Origin: Pseudobdellovibrionaceae bacterium
GTDB taxonomy: Bacteria; Bdellovibrionota; Bdellovibrionia; Bdellovibrionales; Bdellovibrionaceae
Direction: 5' to 3'
Length of the DNA stretch: 64,000 nucleotides
Assembly (NCBI GenBank): GCA_022843825.1
Contig: JALHMX010000010.1
Span: 1-64,000 of the forward strand
In this document: piece after piece, positions 61,785 through 64,000 of the stretch
Numbering within the stretch: position 1 is the stretch's first letter
How the letters are laid out: each line of letters opens with the position of its first letter
Translations under genes and position numbers: made by a program
The notes under the pieces: generated by a model
Databases searched by the model: none
The model's input: the letters and a program-made list of their open reading frames with translations, nothing else
Told to the model about the DNA's origin: nothing

Positions 61785-62948
61785 TCAAGATCTATCGAGC
61801 AATTTAAATTCAGATTGAGGATTATCCATAAGATGAGCCAGCCACCTTAGCTGAGGATGATTAGAACTTTCTAGCAAAATTTTAAGCATAGCCGTTAACG
61901 GTATGGCCAACAACAGTCCCATTCCTCCCCACATTAGGCTCCATATCATTAATGCAATAGTCGAAGTGGTCGCGTTAAGATTTACCCTAGATCCTAGAAG
62001 CTTAGGAGTTACAAAGTTTGCCGAGAAAAAATGAATTGTTAAACATATAACATACATCCAAAAAGCCATCACAGGACTGTAGTTATCACCTAGCACCTGC
62101 AACGCAGGAATAATTCCCGTAAGTACTGCGCCTAAAAAAGGAATAATATTAATGACCGCTGCCAAAATACCTAACGTAATAAAGTTTTCAATTGAAAATA
62201 ATAGAAACAAAATTACAAAAAGTGGAACTGTAAGAATTAATAAAACAAAGTTTCCTAAGAAATAGGCGTTTGCTGTCTCTACAATTTTAATCCACGCGCC
62301 TTGGGCAGACTTTTTACTTTTAAATAATAAACTAAAATTTTGAGCTAATAAATCTCTTTCCGCTAACATAAAAAATGTCAGGATAGGCCACAAAAGAATA
62401 TACACCAGTACTCCCATAATACTGCCGACACCACTCAGCAAGGTTGTTCCCATCGAGGCTGATATTGGAGCATTATCAACGATTTGAACTTTTTGCACCT
62501 CAGATTGCGATAAGGCATCTTTTGCTGCTGTAGATACTTCTTGTGAGTTATAGTTGGTTAACGTGCTCATAAAATCTTTTATCTGTTGGGACCAAATATT
62601 ATAGTACTCGATCAAAATAACTTTTGAACTTTCAAGCTCTTGATACACGTCGGTAGATATATAAAGAACTATACTGATAATAATGGCGCTTAAGACAAAA
62701 GAGGCGAGCACCAACAAAGTTGCTGCTAGTACTGATGAAACTTTTTTTGATCTTAATATTAAAAACCACGGGTCAATTAAGATGAATAATAGCAAGGAAC
62801 AACTTAACCAGATAAAGAAGTTCGCTTGTTGGTGAAGCAAATAGCCCATTAAAAAAAGTGCAATAACCCAAATAGGCAAAAGAAAATGTGATGAAATTTT
62901 CCTTTTTTTAGACTGACCTTCATTAATAATTAAGTGATCATCGCTCAT
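61785..62948 (-). CDS. AI-2E family transporter (PF01594)
   Basis: A 387-aa membrane protein with about eight helices in the AI-2E/PerM arrangement, including a conserved tail region (GSRVNLNATTSTIALMIWSLMWGGMG). Some relatives export autoinducer-2 or act as ion antiporters; the substrate here is unknown. It overlaps phnE by ATGA. Confidence 0.85.
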   Translation of the reverse strand: MSDDHLIINEGQSKKRKISSHFLLPIWVIALFLMGYLLHQQANFFIWLSCSLLLFILIDPWFLILRSKKVSSVLAATLLVLASFVLSAIIISIVLYISTDVYQELESSKVILIEYYNIWSQQIKDFMSTLTNYNSQEVSTAAKDALSQSEVQKVQIVDNAPISASMGTTLLSGVGSIMGVLVYILLWPILTFFMLAERDLLAQNFSLLFKSKKSAQGAWIKIVETANAYFLGNFVLLILTVPLFVILFLLFSIENFITLGILAAVINIIPFLGAVLTGIIPALQVLGDNYSPVMAFWMYVICLTIHFFSANFVTPKLLGSRVNLNATTSTIALMIWSLMWGGMGLLLAIPLTAMLKILLESSNHPQLRWLAHLMDNPQSEFKLLDRS

Positions 62949-63712
62949 AACTGCCTACGATCATGGTAGCGATTAATAACTTCAAAGCCAATCGCAATAA
63001 AGAAGATAAGCATAATAACAAACGAAAAGCGATCCCAGCGACCATATTCTTGATAGATATGCAAATACGTGCCCAATCCCCCTGCACCAACATAACCAAT
63101 GATGCTGGCTGACCGAATGTTGTATTCGAGCATCCATAAGACATGTTTTTTAAAAAGAATCTTGATGCTGGGCCACATGCCGTATTGAAAAGCTTGCCAT
63201 GGCCCCGCGCCTTGTCGTCGGTAGAATAAAACCACATCAAAATCTTGAGCATCAATAGCGTCAGCAAAAAATTTTCCCAAATAACCCAAACTATAAAAGA
63301 CTAAGGCAATAATCCCCGCTAAAGGATAGGGACCTACAATGCTGACCCCAATTAACGCCCATACTAAACTGGGTATGGCTCTGATGATGGACAAAAAGAC
63401 GACGACACCCGTCTGCATAAACCAGGGACTGACTTTTTTTGATGACGCTAACGCCAAAGGAAGCGCCACTACCGTAGCAATTAGGGTTGCGATCACACTC
63501 ATCTGTATTGTTTCTACAAGTCCCGAAAAAACTTCACGCCAAACTGAAAAATCAGGAGGGAAAAATTCTTTGAGTAAACGTAAAACATTTTCAAAATAGT
63601 TAATATCTCGAGTCCCCGCATTAAACGCAGGGACCGAAGCAATGACAACCACAAAAATGAAAATGAACGGCAAAATCTTTTCCTGAAGCTTATTTTTATA
63701 ATAGGGGTTCAT
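62945..63712 (-). CDS. phnE: Phosphonate-type ABC transporter permease
   Basis: A 255-aa permease with six predicted helices. The PhnE-type pattern includes TIQMSVIATLIATVVALPLALA, RAIPSLVWAL and the cytoplasmic coupling loop FQYGMWPSIK. The ATG at 63712 overlaps the phnC stop as ATGA, which decides this start. It would import phosphonate or a related phosphorus compound with PhnC. Confidence 0.87.
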   Translation of the reverse strand: MNPYYKNKLQEKILPFIFIFVVVIASVPAFNAGTRDINYFENVLRLLKEFFPPDFSVWREVFSGLVETIQMSVIATLIATVVALPLALASSKKVSPWFMQTGVVVFLSIIRAIPSLVWALIGVSIVGPYPLAGIIALVFYSLGYLGKFFADAIDAQDFDVVLFYRRQGAGPWQAFQYGMWPSIKILFKKHVLWMLEYNIRSASIIGYVGAGGLGTYLHIYQEYGRWDRFSFVIMLIFFIAIGFEVINRYHDRRQL

Positions 63713-64000
63713 TTTAAAACCCACCCGTTCTCAGACTCACTGGTCATAATCAACTGATGAGTGGCAAACTGGCTTATCACATGGGATTGATGAAGCACAC
63801 AAACTAAAGCGCCGTCGCGACGAAACACTTCGTCTCTTAGTAGAAGCAATGATTCAATCGCACGAGATTCATCCAGCATGGAAATGGGCTCGTCAACAAT
63901 AAATAGTTGTGACTTACCCATCAGAGAGCGCGCCATAACGACACGTTGCCTTTCTCCACCGGAAAGTTGTTCAACATTATTATGAATGACATGATCTATT
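63709..64000 (-). CDS. phnC: Phosphonate-type ABC transporter ATPase, C-terminal part
   Basis: The C-terminal 96 residues of an ABC ATPase enter from the right edge with no start inside the window. The signature LSGGERQRV, Walker B LFIVDEPISML and the H-loop His (VLHQSH) are present. Pairing with phnE suggests PhnC; the N-terminal half and the binding protein are outside the window. Confidence 0.85.
   Translation of the reverse strand, partial: IDHVIHNNVEQLSGGERQRVVMARSLMGKSQLFIVDEPISMLDESRAIESLLLLRDEVFRRDGALVCVLHQSHVISQFATHQLIMTSESENGWVLK

Overview
The window is an AT-rich, densely coding stretch of chromosome from a Gram-negative bacterium. The outer-membrane evidence is a BamB homologue, a TonB receptor with TonB/ExbB/ExbD, a TolC-type channel and many lipoproteins with clear lipoboxes. 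The mix of secreted proteases, a serpin, Cys-rich surface proteins, a complete lower mevalonate pathway and a HiPIP suggests a proteolytic or predatory lineage of the Bdellovibrionota/deltaproteobacterial type. That assignment is inference; there is no rRNA or other phylogenetic marker here. No rRNA, tRNA, CRISPR array, prophage or complete insertion sequence was seen, and no gene-free stretch exceeds about 250 bases.

Layout. 1-5063 (minus): fatty-acid synthesis cluster, in transcription order oxygenase-yceD-rpmF-fabH-fabD-fabG-acpP-fabF (fabF cut by the left edge). 5247-10577 (plus): two small exported proteins, then a leucine-dehydrogenase / YfgM-like / BamB / lipoprotein / serpin run. 11036-13580: tyrosine recombinase divergent from an excisionase-like DNA-binding protein and an RNA m5U-methyltransferase relative; an 18-bp inverted repeat lies between the first two. 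14755-19762 (minus): two large paralogous exported Cys-rich proteins of unknown function. 20814-23981 (plus): mscS-ttcA-aldehyde dehydrogenase. 24034-29806 (minus): mevalonate operon (type 2 IPP isomerase, HMG-CoA reductase, phosphomevalonate kinase, diphosphomevalonate decarboxylase, mevalonate kinase) ending in a polyprenol-phosphate-mannose-type glycosyltransferase. 29920-30466: rplT and rpmI. 30645-38752: mixed metabolic and exported genes (thioesterase, HutG-like ureohydrolase, threonine-aldolase-like enzyme, Bcp peroxiredoxin, FadD, HiPIP). 38840-43990 (minus): tetR-tolC-RND efflux operon. 44097-49390: Cys-rich lipoprotein, S9 peptidase, trypsin/P-domain lipoprotein and POT peptide transporter. 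50064-55352: DCC thiol protein, S1-domain protein, DUF4442, nitronate monooxygenase family, secreted HNH protein, matrixin metalloprotease. 55588-60089: TonB receptor divergent from tonB-exbB-exbD. 61258-64000 (minus): phnC (cut by the right edge)-phnE-AI-2E family transporter-CBS protein.

The most noteworthy non-gene structures are four long near-perfect palindromes (23982, 38761, 49394, 55473) that share a core sequence and look like a dispersed REP-like family; a promoter/operator palindrome before tetR (43998-44050) whose arm also supplies the ribosome binding site and which reads as a terminator for upstream transcripts; and the 18-bp inverted repeat beside the recombinase gene. The tandem Cys-rich exported paralogues are the best candidates for an undescribed system. 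Several familiar clusters lack an expected member: no plsX beside fabH, no infC before rpmI, no mvaS in the mevalonate operon, and no periplasmic adaptor in the RND operon.
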